Origin: Actinorhabdospora filicis
Lineage (GTDB): Bacteria > Actinomycetota > Actinomycetes > Mycobacteriales > Micromonosporaceae
Length of the DNA stretch: 64,000 nt
Direction: 5' to 3'
Assembly (NCBI RefSeq): GCF_030269765.1
Contig: NZ_BSTX01000002.1
Span: 310,001 to 374,000 of the forward strand
This document shows, piece by piece, positions 41,623 through 50,250 of this stretch. The position numbers were made by a program, and so were the translations under genes. The notes beneath the pieces were generated by a model that worked only from the letters and a program-made list of their open reading frames with translations, did no database searches and was not told the DNA's origin. Position 1 is the stretch's first letter, and every line of letters begins with the position of its first letter.

Positions 41623-44544
41623 CTAGTTGACGACCCACCCACGCGGCAGCAGCAGATATCCCGGGTCGTCGAACCCGGCGACCAGTGCCGCCGCCTCGCG
41701 CTCCGAGCGCCCGGACGCCTCGGCGTCCCCGGCACCACGCTGGGCCGCCGCGAGCACCTGCAACGCATCGGCCCGCCACAATGGGCAGTGGACAGAGCCG
41801 TAGACCTCGGCGGCCCTGGCCGCCAGCGGCAGCGCGGCGGCGTGGTCGCCCATCGCGCCTCGAATGGACGCCTCCAGCAGCCCGAGCGCGGCCATGTTGG
41901 TGGGGTAGCGGCTGTGCGTGCCGTGCTCGTCTGCCAGGGCGAGGGCCCGCAGCGCGGCGTGATGGTCGCCGAGTCCGGCGTGGGCGGCGGCGCGGTGCCG
42001 GTGGAGGTCCTGGAGGCGCATCCCGTGGTCCTCGGCGAGCGCGATGGCCTCCTCGGCGGCCGCGAGCGCGTCATCGAAGCGGCCGAGGCCCGACAAGGCC
42101 GCCGCGCGGTTGGCGCGCAGGTGCACCTGCATCCGCTGGCTGACCTCGGTTCCGGCGGCGATCGCCAGGCCGTCCTCGACGGCCCGTAGCGCGTCGGCGT
42201 GGCGGCGCCGGTAGCGCAGTCCGGTGGCGCGGAACATGCGCAGCTCGGCGCGCTGGTCGGCATTGAGGTCGCCGTCCAGTTCAGCCTCCACTGTGTCCAG
42301 CCAGTGTTCGCCCTCGGTGAAGCGGCCGAGGCGGATGAGGGTCACCGAGGCCGAGGAGCCGAAGTTGACCGCCTGGACGGCGTTGCGCTCGGTCAGGGCG
42401 ATGCCGGTGGCCTCGGCGAGGAGTTCGGCCGCCCGGCGGAAGTCGGCGTCGTGGTAGGCCATGCCGAGGTTGCCGGTGACCATGGCGATGATCTGCGGCC
42501 TGCGCCCGGCACGGTTGGAGTAGAGCTTCTGCCGGATCGCCAGCAGCGCCTCGGTATCGCCTTCGGTGCGGGCGGCGAGGCCGAGCAGGTTCAGCATGAG
42601 GAACGAGCCGGCGTCGTCGTTTTCGGCGACGGCGCGGCGGCGGGCGGCGGCCACGGCCTCGCGGCCGGCGTCGATGTGGCGGTAGTGGTTGAAGGCGTGC
42701 CCGAGGCGAGTCAGCATCCGCCACGGGAAAGGGTGGTCGCCGATGTCGCTCGCGGCGGCGATGACATTGACCTCGTCGAGGGAGTCGGAGACGTGGACGT
42801 GGCGGTGATGCCAGTCCACGAAGGACTCCACGGCACCGAAGCGGTCGTGGGCGCTCATCGCCGCCGAGGCGCGCCGGGCGTAGAGGCGCACCAGGTCGTG
42901 CATCCGGTAGCGGTTCTCCTGGTACTCCTCCAGCAGGTGCGCGGCGACGAGGCGCTCGATGGCGGCCTTGCCACCGACGTCCTCCAGCAGACCACGCCCG
43001 AAGTCCTCGCCGGGCAGGACGCCCAGCCGCAGGTAGAGCTCACGTGCGCCGGTGTCCAGGGCGGTCACGGAGTGCCCGAGCGCGGTGGCGACCGCCGCGG
43101 CCGGATCCTCCTCGACGGCCAGGCCGTCGAGACGGTCGCCGGATTCCAGCTCGGCCACGTATGCGGCGAGCCCGAGCTCGCCGGTCAGGACGTTGGCCGC
43201 GGCGATCCGCAGGGCCAGCGGCAGGTGCCCGCACAGCTCGGCCAGCCGCGCCAGTTCCGGGACGTCATCGCAGCCGAGGACGCTACGCAGCAACCGTCGC
43301 GATTCCCGGGGGCTGAGGGTGCCGACGGTGACCGGGACGGCGCCGTCGAGGGCGACCAGCCCGGGCAGCCGGTCGCGGCTGGTGACCACCGCCAGGCTCC
43401 CGTCGCCGGGCAGGAGCGGGCGCACCTGCGCGGCGTGGCGCGCGTTGTCCAGCACGACCAGGGTCCGCTCGCGGGAGGTGAGCTCGCGGAACAGGGATGT
43501 GGCGGCCTCGGTGTCGGCCGGTATCCGGGACGCGTCGCGGCCCATGGCCGTCAGCAGCCGCTGGAGCGCCTCACCAGGGGAGACCGGCTCGCCGACCCCG
43601 TACCCGAGAAGGTTGACGTAGTGGCGTCCGCCGGGGAAGTCCACACGCGAGTGTCCCCAGTGGACCGCGAGGGCGGTCTTGCCGCTGCCCGCCGTTCCCG
43701 ACACCACCACGAGACCGCTGTCCACACTGTCCAGAGCGGACAGTTCGGCATCGCGGCCGGTGAAGCCGCGCACCGCCGCCGGGAGGGTGTTCGGCGCGCG
43801 CTGCCCCGACGCGTCCAGCACGGGATCCTGGCCGAGGACGCGCCGGTGCGCCTCGCGCAGCCCCGGCGAGGGATCGGCGCCGAGCGCGTCCCGCAGCCGC
43901 ACCCGCGTGGCCTCGAAGACCCGCAGCGCGTCGGCGGCGCGCCCGCATCGGTACAGCGCCAGCATCAGCAGCTCGGCCACCACCTCGGCGAACGGCTCCT
44001 CGGCGGCGAGTGCCTCCAGTTCGGGCAGCACCAGCGCGTGGTTGCCGGCAGCGAGCTCGGAGGCGTATCGCTCGCAGCGCAGATTCAGCCGCTCACCGCG
44101 AAAGGCGGTCCGGAGCCGATCGGCCCACTCCCCGGGCACACCCGCGATGAGCTCACCCTCGGCCCGCTCGCAGGCCTCCCGCCACAGCGGCAGCGCGCGG
44201 ACGGCGTCCAGCCCGGTCGCGCGGGCGGCCAGCGCACGCACGGCGTGCAGGTCGACGTCCTCGGGCGCGGCCTCCAGGACGTACCCGTGCACTCCGGCGC
44301 GGGCGATGCCCAGCCCGGCTGCGGCCAGATCGGCGCGCAGGCGGGTGATGTAGCTGTACAGCGTCCCCAAGGCGGAATCCGGGAGCCCGTCGCCCCACAC
44401 CCGGGTGAGCAGGTCGGTCTGTGCGACGGGCTCGCCGGGCCGCTCGGCCAGCGCGGCCAGGACGCAGGCCCGCTTGGGCGCGGCGACGGCGATGACGCGG
44501 TCCTCGGCGTGGATCTCGACGGGGCCGATGAGCCGGATGCGCAA
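41623..44544 (-). CDS. AfsR-like regulator: SARP/BTAD, NB-ARC ATPase and TPR
   Basis: 973 residues from TTG 44544, preceded by AAGGAG at 6 nt; reading from an upstream ATG (44583) would add 13 residues. Winged helix (LIGPVEIHAEDRVIAVAAPKR...RVWGDGLPDSALGTLYSYITRLR), BTAD domain (residues ~95-245), NB-ARC with P-loop VSGTAGSGKTALAVHWGH and TLVVLDNARHAAQVRPLLPG, GxP-type PLALRIAAAN, and C-terminal TPRs (~550-960). It is a large STAND-type transcription activator. No antibiotic cluster is adjacent, so targets are unknown. Convergent with tetR, 30 nt apart. Confidence 0.93.
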   Translation of the reverse strand: MRIRLIGPVEIHAEDRVIAVAAPKRACVLAALAERPGEPVAQTDLLTRVWGDGLPDSALGTLYSYITRLRADLAAAGLGIARAGVHGYVLEAAPEDVDLHAVRALAARATGLDAVRALPLWREACERAEGELIAGVPGEWADRLRTAFRGERLNLRCERYASELAAGNHALVLPELEALAAEEPFAEVVAELLMLALYRCGRAADALRVFEATRVRLRDALGADPSPGLREAHRRVLGQDPVLDASGQRAPNTLPAAVRGFTGRDAELSALDSVDSGLVVVSGTAGSGKTALAVHWGHSRVDFPGGRHYVNLLGYGVGEPVSPGEALQRLLTAMGRDASRIPADTEAATSLFRELTSRERTLVVLDNARHAAQVRPLLPGDGSLAVVTSRDRLPGLVALDGAVPVTVGTLSPRESRRLLRSVLGCDDVPELARLAELCGHLPLALRIAAANVLTGELGLAAYVAELESGDRLDGLAVEEDPAAAVATALGHSVTALDTGARELYLRLGVLPGEDFGRGLLEDVGGKAAIERLVAAHLLEEYQENRYRMHDLVRLYARRASAAMSAHDRFGAVESFVDWHHRHVHVSDSLDEVNVIAAASDIGDHPFPWRMLTRLGHAFNHYRHIDAGREAVAAARRRAVAENDDAGSFLMLNLLGLAARTEGDTEALLAIRQKLYSNRAGRRPQIIAMVTGNLGMAYHDADFRRAAELLAEATGIALTERNAVQAVNFGSSASVTLIRLGRFTEGEHWLDTVEAELDGDLNADQRAELRMFRATGLRYRRRHADALRAVEDGLAIAAGTEVSQRMQVHLRANRAAALSGLGRFDDALAAAEEAIALAEDHGMRLQDLHRHRAAAHAGLGDHHAALRALALADEHGTHSRYPTNMAALGLLEASIRGAMGDHAAALPLAARAAEVYGSVHCPLWRADALQVLAAAQRGAGDAEASGRSEREAAALVAGFDDPGYLLLPRGWVVN

Positions 44545-44630
44545 AACGTGCTCCTTGGGCGGGAGCGGACAGGGTATCGCCATGGGTGATCGAGGGCGAA
44601 ATCTCGGCCCCTGCCTGCGCCCAGGGGGTT

Positions 44631-44665
44631 CCGCCGGTGAGGGAGCCGGGTTCTCTCACCGGCGG
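44631..44665 (-). terminator. Hairpin terminator downstream of the YbaB-like gene
   Basis: CCGCCGGTGAG pairs perfectly (11 bp) with CTCACCGGCGG, with further pairs and G-U wobble inside. It starts 4 nt after the stop of the gene at 44670. Confidence 0.75.
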
Positions 44666-44669
44666 TGCC

Positions 44670-45218
44670 TTAGCGGGCCCGCGCGAACCGTGCCCGCAGC
44701 TCGGCGGGGATGTCGAGGCCGTAGTGCTCGTCCTTGAGCCGCGCGGCGCGTAGACGCCTGTCGCGGATGATCTCGCCGGCGGCGCTGGAGAGCTCGGTGA
44801 GGAAGCGGGGCTCGGGGAGGGCCGCGTGGTAGCCGGTGCGCAGGTCGACCGTCCAGTGGCTCATGCCGGTGCAGCGGACGCGGATCCAGCGCTCGGGGGA
44901 GATGCCCTCGTGCTGTGAGGCGTCGAGGGCCTCGCGGTAGCGGCGCCGGTTGGGGTCCCAGCTCTGCTGCTCGCCGGAGGGCCGGGTGCCAGTGGCCTCG
45001 GCCACCGCCAGCTGGTATCCGCGCTGATAGCCGGTCCAAGCCAAGGTCGCCAGGCGGCCGAGCTGATGTTCGAGATCGCCCTGGCGGTACTCGTCGTAGG
45101 CGCCGGGACGGAACTCGCACTCGATGGAGCGTCCCGCCCGCAGTGTGGCGCGGATGCGGTTGTCGGGTGAGGTCACCCGTATCGCCAGGCTCTCCAGGCG
45201 TTCGCTGAGGGTGGTCAT
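44670..45218 (-). CDS. YbaB/EbfC-like protein next to an ESX-type gene pair
   Basis: 182 residues. ATG 45218 with GGGGAAGAAG upstream. The first ~90 residues (LSERLESLAIRVTSPDNRIRATL...LEHQLGRLATLAWTGYQRGYQLAV) resemble the YbaB/EbfC fold that actinobacteria often encode beside WXG100/ESX secretion genes. The second half, with RWIRVRCTGMSHWTVDLRTGYHAAL, is not familiar. Divergent from 45359; the pair probably shares the promoter region 45219-45358. Confidence 0.6.
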   Translation of the reverse strand: MTTLSERLESLAIRVTSPDNRIRATLRAGRSIECEFRPGAYDEYRQGDLEHQLGRLATLAWTGYQRGYQLAVAEATGTRPSGEQQSWDPNRRRYREALDASQHEGISPERWIRVRCTGMSHWTVDLRTGYHAALPEPRFLTELSSAAGEIIRDRRLRAARLKDEHYGLDIPAELRARFARAR

Positions 45219-45301
45219 CTTCTTCCCCGTTTTCGTGTGAGGCCGCAAGGCCCCTCGGGCTGGACATGACCGTCTACTTTGGAGGACTCTATCGGCGACA
45301 G

Positions 45302-45329
45302 TCATCCCATGACAGGATCATCCTATGAT
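45302..45329 (+). promoter_or_regulatory. Promoter with direct repeats of the WXG-like gene
   Basis: Two copies of TCATCC(C/T)ATGA with 16-nt period (45302-45312 and 45318-45328). The second overlaps TATGAT (45324-45329), a good -10, 29 nt before the GTG start. No good -35 was found, which fits an activator bound to the repeats. Confidence 0.45.
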
Positions 45330-45358
45330 CGCCGGATCCAAAATGGAAGGAGCACTCA

Positions 45359-45814
45359 GTGGGAGAACAGGTGACCGGTGGTGACCTCTTCAAGCTGTGG
45401 CAGGTGGCGAACGTGTACCTGCCGCGAGCGGCGAAGGTGTACACCGACGTGAACGCGGGCGTGGCCGGCACGTCCAACGGCGAGATCGGCGCCTTCGGCC
45501 GAGGTGAGAACGCCTCGGGCCACCTCGACGGCGGCAGGGTCCTGGCGGCCTTCGGGCCGCTCCGCAACGAGTTCCAATGGATCATCGCCGACACGGCGCA
45601 ATACCTCCTCGACGCGCAGACCGCGCTGAACAAGGCGATCGCGGAGTACGGGAAGCAGGACGCGGCCGCCGCGGCCGACTTCCGGAACAACTACCTGAAC
45701 AACCCCGACAAGCGTGACACCAGCGACCCCAGCCAGAACCCGCCCACCGGTGACTACGCGCCGGGAAGCCCGCTGCGGCCCGGCGGCTACGTCTCGCCCG
45801 TCGAAGGGAAGTGA
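45359..45814 (+). CDS. WXG100-like helical protein (ESX-type)
   Basis: 151 residues from GTG with AAGGAG 6 nt upstream. Helical hairpin: VTGGDLFKLWQVANVYLPRAAKVYTDVNAG, then FGPLRNEFQWIIADTAQYLLDAQTALNKAIAEYGKQD. This matches the shape of secreted WXG100/ESX partners, though a clean W-x-G turn is not present. A Pro-rich tail of ~35 residues follows. No signal peptide. Five nt before the next gene, so probably a secreted or chaperone-like partner of 45820-46791. Confidence 0.65.
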   Translation: MGEQVTGGDLFKLWQVANVYLPRAAKVYTDVNAGVAGTSNGEIGAFGRGENASGHLDGGRVLAAFGPLRNEFQWIIADTAQYLLDAQTALNKAIAEYGKQDAAAAADFRNNYLNNPDKRDTSDPSQNPPTGDYAPGSPLRPGGYVSPVEGK

Positions 45815-45819
45815 CCGCG

Positions 45820-46791
45820 ATGTCGGACTACCCCACGGCCGACCAGATCATGGCCGAAGCGAGAAAGATCCCCCCGCTCGCCAAGAAGAAGATGATCGAG
45901 GAGAGCGAGTCCTGGGAGGAGGAGATGCACGAGCGGCATCCGAACACGAAGAAGTATGACCCTCGCCTGCTGCACGGGTGGAGGTACTCGGTCGAGGCCT
46001 CGCACATCTACGACTGGATCCCGGCCGCTTTCGAGCCGTTCACCAAGCCCGATCTCGATCAGCTGGAGACACTGACCGAGTCGATGAGAAAGTCGTGGCA
46101 GGCACTCCACTCGGGCGGAACGGGCATGCTCGACACGGCCAAGGAGCAGCTCGGCGACGGCGGCTGGGACGGCGCGCTCGCCACCAACTTCGTCAACAAC
46201 TTCCTCACTCCCATGACGGGTGAACGCTCCATCCCGGCGAATCAGCTGTCGCTGGCCGAGGCGCTGGTCAAGAACATGGAGAACATCCACGAGCTCTACG
46301 GCGCGGCCCGCAGCGACGCCTACAAACTCGCCAAACAGACGATCACCGCGCTGGAGGCCTGCGGAGACTGCAAGGGCTCCGACATCGGCCTGGCTCTGGC
46401 CATCACGGGTGCCGTCATCTCGGTGGCCGGGGTCGCGCTCACTCCCGTCACCGGCGGCATGTCCTTGGTCGCCGGAGCCGTGATCAACACCGGAATCGAG
46501 GTGGTCAAAGGCGGTTTCGCCGTCGGCGACAAGTTCACCCCCGAGGACGGAGACATCCCCCTGGGAGCCGACACCACCGGCGGCGTGGTGAAGAACATGT
46601 CCGAGGCCCTGGTGAAGCTCTCGTCCGGCCTGGAGCGCGTGGAGGACCGGTTCATCGAGTGCCTGAACAGGGCCTACCAGAATGTGACCCTGGTACGCGG
46701 TGAGGCCAAGAAGAGCGGCATGTCCAGCATCTTCATGCCGCTCAAGCCCAAGCTCATCGACTCCGGCACCGACCTCACCGGCCTCGACTAG
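45820..46791 (+). CDS. Putative ESX-type effector with hydrophobic hairpin
   Basis: 323 residues; ATG 45820 has GAAGGGAAG at 8 nt (a GTG three codons earlier is the alternative). The N-terminal ~190 residues are charged and helical, with a WDG turn (GDGGWDGALATNF) as in WXG proteins. At about 195-240 a Gly-rich hydrophobic stretch (GLALAITGAVISVAGVALTP, then GGMSLVAGAVINTGI) could insert in a membrane, as in pore-forming or colicin-like domains. No signal peptide. The function is a hypothesis. Directly follows the WXG-like gene. Confidence 0.65.
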   Translation: MSDYPTADQIMAEARKIPPLAKKKMIEESESWEEEMHERHPNTKKYDPRLLHGWRYSVEASHIYDWIPAAFEPFTKPDLDQLETLTESMRKSWQALHSGGTGMLDTAKEQLGDGGWDGALATNFVNNFLTPMTGERSIPANQLSLAEALVKNMENIHELYGAARSDAYKLAKQTITALEACGDCKGSDIGLALAITGAVISVAGVALTPVTGGMSLVAGAVINTGIEVVKGGFAVGDKFTPEDGDIPLGADTTGGVVKNMSEALVKLSSGLERVEDRFIECLNRAYQNVTLVRGEAKKSGMSSIFMPLKPKLIDSGTDLTGLD

Positions 46792-46806
46792 GCCGCACAC
46801 GATCAC

Positions 46807-46829
46807 CTGGACCGTCCAAGATGGTCCAG
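46807..46829 (+). terminator. Hairpin after the ESX-type gene pair
   Basis: CTGGACC/GGTCCAG, 7-bp perfect stem with a 9-nt loop, 15 nt after the stop. Shorter than the other terminators in this window. Confidence 0.45.
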
Positions 46830-46949
46830 CGGGGCGTCGGGGCCAGACGACGCCCCCCGCGCTGGTGGCGCGCTCCAGTCCACCGTCTGTCCCAGAGACA
46901 TGCGACGCCAGGGTCGCACCGCTTCGAAGCTGGACGTGATGGCTGCGGG

Positions 46950-47381
46950 ATGATCACTTCCATGCGCACTCTGCACGGCCCGAAGGACTACCTTGAGCTG
47001 GCCCGTGCTCCCGGCACCCCACCGGAGGAACTGGCCCGCCTCGCCGCCGCCGACTTCCCGTTCGTCTGGCGGGCCCTGGCTGAGCGACCAGACCTTTCCA
47101 CTGAGCTGCTGCGCTCGCTGGCCCGGCGGCCTGCCGCCGGATGGAACGGTGCCTGTCTGCTGGGGCTGATCGCCCGGCATCCGAACGCGGACCGCGAGGC
47201 GCTGCTCATCGTGCTGGCCGCGACCGCCGACCTGCTTGGCCGAGGTGAGCGTCCTTACGCGGTCGCGCTGGCACTGGCCCGCCGGATCGAACTCCCGGCG
47301 GGAGAAGTGTCCGTGCTGGGCGGTCTGGCCGGGGCATCACGGCGGTTCCGGCGTGGACTGCGGCGGGCGCTCGCACACTGA
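46950..47381 (+). CDS. LRV-like hypothetical protein
   Basis: 143 residues, all helical. Start uncertain (ATG 46950 or 46962); no strong ribosome-binding site. Repeats of the type ARAPGTPPEELARLAAADFPFVWRALAERPDLSTELLRSLA resemble leucine-rich-repeat-variant (LRV) units found in actinobacterial proteins of unknown function. Possibly a protein-binding adaptor. No link to neighbours seen. Confidence 0.6.
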   Translation: MITSMRTLHGPKDYLELARAPGTPPEELARLAAADFPFVWRALAERPDLSTELLRSLARRPAAGWNGACLLGLIARHPNADREALLIVLAATADLLGRGERPYAVALALARRIELPAGEVSVLGGLAGASRRFRRGLRRALAH

Positions 47382-47473
47382 TTCGCAGCGCCGTAGATGG
47401 CCACGATAGGGCCCGCGGGATGGACGGCTCCTACGCGGGCCGGATGTGAGGACGCATGTAGCCGGAACCGGCC

Positions 47474-47479
47474 GATAAT
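47474..47479 (+). promoter_or_regulatory. -10 element of a leaderless Nudix transcript
   Basis: GATAAT ends 8 nt before the GTG start at 47488; a weak -35 GACGCA is 17 nt upstream. There is no ribosome-binding site between, so the mRNA is probably leaderless. Confidence 0.4.
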
Positions 47480-47487
47480 GTGGGCGG

Positions 47488-47964
47488 GTGACGACTCCGC
47501 GACGCCGCGACTTCCACAACGACCCGAACGCTCCGGCGGCGAATAGCCTCGTTCCGGCGGTCGCCGTGTTCGTCCGGGACGAGCGCGACCGCGTCCTGCT
47601 GATTCGCCGGTCCGACAATGGACGCTGGAGCCTGCCCGGTGGCGGCCAGGAACTCGGCGAGTCGATTCGGGGCGCCATGGTGCGCGAGGCTCGGGAGGAG
47701 ACCGGCCTCGACGTCGAGGTGACGGGACTGGTCGGTGTGTACTCCGACCCGGGGCACGTTGTCGCCTTCCGGGACGGTGAGGTGCGCCAGGAGTTCGTGA
47801 TCGTCGGCCGTGCCGTCGCGGTGGGCGGCGAGCTCGCACCGGACGACGATGCCACCGAGGCGGCGTGGTTCACGCCCGCCGAGCTCGACGGCCTCGACGT
47901 CCATGAAGCGGCGAGAGTGCGGATCGCGCATGGTCTCGCCGGTGGCGCGCCGTACGTCGGCTAA
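47488..47964 (+). CDS. Nudix hydrolase
   Basis: 158 residues from GTG. Nudix box GGGQELGESIRGAMVREAREETG fits G-x5-E-x7-REU-x-EE-x-GU in full. The opening (PAVAVFVRDERDRVLLIRRSDNGRWSLPGG) is typical of actinobacterial Nudix proteins of the MutT/ADP-ribose type. The substrate is unknown. Probably leaderless. Followed by the YdcF-like gene after 17 nt, so likely co-transcribed. Confidence 0.93.
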   Translation: MTTPRRRDFHNDPNAPAANSLVPAVAVFVRDERDRVLLIRRSDNGRWSLPGGGQELGESIRGAMVREAREETGLDVEVTGLVGVYSDPGHVVAFRDGEVRQEFVIVGRAVAVGGELAPDDDATEAAWFTPAELDGLDVHEAARVRIAHGLAGGAPYVG

Positions 47965-47981
47965 GGCACTGTGGGGGGTTG

Positions 47982-48659
47982 ATGAGCCGATTCGGCCTGG
48001 CCGGGGGTGTGTACGACGCGGCCGTGATCGTGTGGGACTACCACCGGCTTCGGCATCCGGTGAAGGTGACCGAAGTGGGGATCGTGCTCGGCTGCCACGA
48101 TATCGGCGTTGCCGACACCGCCGCCTCGCTGTATCACGCGGGCAGGGTCTCGGCGTTGGTGGTGACCGGTGCGACCAGTCCCGGGACGAGGGAGTTGTTT
48201 CCGCGTGGAGAGGCCGAGGCGTTCGCCGCGCGTCTGGTCGAGCTCGGTGTGCCGGCTGAGCCGATTCTGATCGAGGACCGGGCGACCAATACGGGCCAGA
48301 ACATCGTCTTCTCGCGTGAGCTGCTGGCGGTTCGGGGGATCGTGCCCGCCGAGGTGACCTTGATCTGCATGCCCTATATGGAGCGGCGGGCCTGGGCGAC
48401 GTGTGCCGCCCAGTGGCCGCAGGTCACCGCGTGGTGCGCCTCGGCCGAGTGCGGGTTGGGCGATTACATCGAGGTCATGCGGGCTCGTGGCGATGTAGGG
48501 CCGCGTGAGGTCATCGAGTCGATGGTCGGCGATTTCGAGCGGATCCTGCGGTACCCGGACGCGGGGTTCGCCGTGGCGCAAGCCGTCCCGCAGGACGTTC
48601 AGGCTGCCTTCGACGTGCTTGTTGAGGCCGGTTTCGACGCCAAGCTTCTCCGCGGGTAG
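47982..48659 (+). CDS. YdcF/DUF218-family protein
   Basis: 225 residues. VGIVLGCHDIGVADTAASLYHAGRVSALVVTGATSPG, RGEAEAFAARLVELGVPAEPILIEDRATNTGQNIVFSRELL and VTLICMPYMERRAWATC match the YdcF/SanA-type DUF218 fold; the family usually has an N-terminal membrane helix, missing here. It may bind a nucleotide or S-adenosyl-methionine, but the reaction is not known. GGGGGG lies only 3 nt before the ATG. Follows the Nudix gene. Confidence 0.88.
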   Translation: MSRFGLAGGVYDAAVIVWDYHRLRHPVKVTEVGIVLGCHDIGVADTAASLYHAGRVSALVVTGATSPGTRELFPRGEAEAFAARLVELGVPAEPILIEDRATNTGQNIVFSRELLAVRGIVPAEVTLICMPYMERRAWATCAAQWPQVTAWCASAECGLGDYIEVMRARGDVGPREVIESMVGDFERILRYPDAGFAVAQAVPQDVQAAFDVLVEAGFDAKLLRG

Positions 48660-48700
48660 CCGCCTCACCGGGATGCCTCGGTCGGCGCGATGGTCACGCG

Positions 48701-48768
48701 GGAGGGGCGGTGCCGACCCGGTGGGCGGCGCGCCCGATCGACCTCGACCTCTTGACCACCGCCCCTCC
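48701..48768. repeat. Long inverted repeat before the acyl-CoA-ligase operon
   Basis: GGAGGGGCGGTG (48701-48712) and CACCGCCCCTCC (48757-48768) are perfect 12-bp arms with a 44-nt centre. It could terminate the upstream unit or bring two regulator sites together, since the right arm lies within the promoter spacer. Confidence 0.45.
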
Positions 48769-48780
48769 GGCGAGCAATAT
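48752..48780 (+). promoter_or_regulatory. Promoter of the ester-degradation operon
   Basis: TTGACC (48752-48757), a 17-nt spacer, CAATAT (48775-48780). The best housekeeping-type promoter in the window; start expected near 48787, 39 nt before the ligase ATG. Confidence 0.6.
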
Positions 48781-48803
48781 GACACCTGATTCACTTCTCA
48801 TAT
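48777..48803. promoter_or_regulatory. Candidate TetR operator at the transcription start
   Basis: ATATGA-N15-TCATAT with extra matching positions inside (27-bp imperfect palindrome). It overlaps the -10 and start region of the operon that encodes a TetR protein (50247). Confidence 0.45.
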
Positions 48804-48825
48804 CCGCCGAGTACGAGGACGCCCG

Positions 48826-50250
48826 ATGAGCACACCGGAGGCAGGACGCGCGGCCGTCGTCTGCGGCCCGATCCGGTGGAGCCGCGCCGAGCTCGACGCC
48901 CGCGCGGCGGAGTGGTCGCGCAGCCTCGCCGGCTTGCCGGCCGGTGCGCGGGTGGCGACGTTGTGCCGCACGGGCGCCGAGCAGATCGCGCTGTTCCACG
49001 CCTGCGCGCGCTCCGGGCTGGTCCTCACCCCGCTGTCGCATCGGCTGCGTGCGCGTGAGCTCGCAGGCCAGCTGGACGACGCCCGCCCGGCCGTCCTGCT
49101 GGCCGATCCCGAGCACGCCGCGCTCGCCGATGCGGCGGCGCTCCACTCCACGCACCGGCCGGAGCGCCGGGCGATGACGCCGGGTCCGGCGGCCGCGGAG
49201 CCCGAGGCGGCCACCGATGCCGACCGGCCGGTGCTGCTGACCTACACGTCCGGGTCCACCGGGCATCCGCGCGGGGTGGCGCTCTCGGCGCGCAACTGCG
49301 CGGCCACCAACAAGGCGCTGGACGGCATCGCGGCGATCACCACGCGCGACGTCGTCCTGCAGCTTCTCCCGCAGTTCCATGTCGCCGGATGGACGGTGCT
49401 GCCGCTGCTGGCGCTGGAGCGCGGCGCCAGCCTGGTCGTGCTGCCCGACTTCGGCCCGCAGGACGCCCTCGATGCGATCGCCGAGCACGGCGTCACCGTC
49501 GTCATGGGCGTCCCCACGCAGTACCGCGCGATGGCCGACGCGGACGGGTTCGCCGGTGCGGACCTGGGGTCGCTGCGGCTGGCGATCTCGGGTGGTGAGG
49601 AGCTGCCGCCGCGGGTGCTGGACGCGTGGCTGGCGCGGGGAGTGCCGCTGTGTCAGGGGTACGGGCTGACCGAGGCCGGGCCGAACGTGCTGTGCGTGCC
49701 GCCGTCCGATGTGGACGAATCGGCGGGCTGGTGCGGCCTGCCCTACCCGGGCGTCCAGGCGAGTCTCGAAGACGACGGCGAGCCGGTGACCGGACCCGGG
49801 CGCGGCGAGCTGGTCGTCACCGGTGACGGCGTGTCCGCCGGGTACTGGGGCCGCCCGGCCCGCACGGGTCCGCTGCGGACGGGTGATCTGGCCGAGCGCG
49901 ATGAGCGCGGCTGGTACCGGATCCTCGGCCGCCTGGACGACGTGTACGTCTCCGGTGGTGAGAACGTCGCGCCGGCCGAGGTGGTGCGGGTGCTGACCGC
50001 GCATCCGGACGTGGCCGCCGCGGCCATCATCGATGTGCCCGATGAGCGGTGGGGGCGGGCCGGGATCGCTTTCGTGGAGGCGGCTCCAAACGCCACGCCG
50101 GACCCGGTTGAGCTGCGGGCGTACTGCCGTGAGCGGCTGGCGACGTTCAAGGTCCCGGCGCGTGTGCGTGTGCTGGATCGGTTGCCGCGCACCGGCGCGG
50201 GCAAGGTGTGGCGCGAGGCGCTGCGTGAGCTGACGGAGGGGCGATCATGA
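48826..50250 (+). CDS. Acyl-CoA synthetase (AMP-forming)
   Basis: 474 residues; GAGGA before the ATG. ANL superfamily: ATP-binding P-loop LLTYTSGSTGHPRGVAL, HVAGWTVLPLLAL, GVPTQYRAM, YGLTEAGPNV (A5 core), GDLAERDERGWYRILGRLDDVYVSGGENVAPAEV (hinge D/G-R and A8 core) and the C-terminal Lys in RTGAGKVWREAL. It activates a carboxylic acid to its CoA thioester. As the first gene of the 3-hydroxyacid operon it may activate an acid released by the hydrolases. Overlaps tetR by 4 nt (ATGA). Confidence 0.93.
   Translation: MSTPEAGRAAVVCGPIRWSRAELDARAAEWSRSLAGLPAGARVATLCRTGAEQIALFHACARSGLVLTPLSHRLRARELAGQLDDARPAVLLADPEHAALADAAALHSTHRPERRAMTPGPAAAEPEAATDADRPVLLTYTSGSTGHPRGVALSARNCAATNKALDGIAAITTRDVVLQLLPQFHVAGWTVLPLLALERGASLVVLPDFGPQDALDAIAEHGVTVVMGVPTQYRAMADADGFAGADLGSLRLAISGGEELPPRVLDAWLARGVPLCQGYGLTEAGPNVLCVPPSDVDESAGWCGLPYPGVQASLEDDGEPVTGPGRGELVVTGDGVSAGYWGRPARTGPLRTGDLAERDERGWYRILGRLDDVYVSGGENVAPAEVVRVLTAHPDVAAAAIIDVPDERWGRAGIAFVEAAPNATPDPVELRAYCRERLATFKVPARVRVLDRLPRTGAGKVWREALRELTEGRS

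Noticed and set aside
41623..44544. AfsR-like regulator as part of an antibiotic cluster
   Set aside because: No polyketide, peptide-synthetase or tailoring genes are near it in this window.
45359..46791. Complete ESX secretion locus
   Set aside because: No FtsK/SpoIIIE-like ATPase, EccB-E or mycosin gene is in the surrounding 20 kb.
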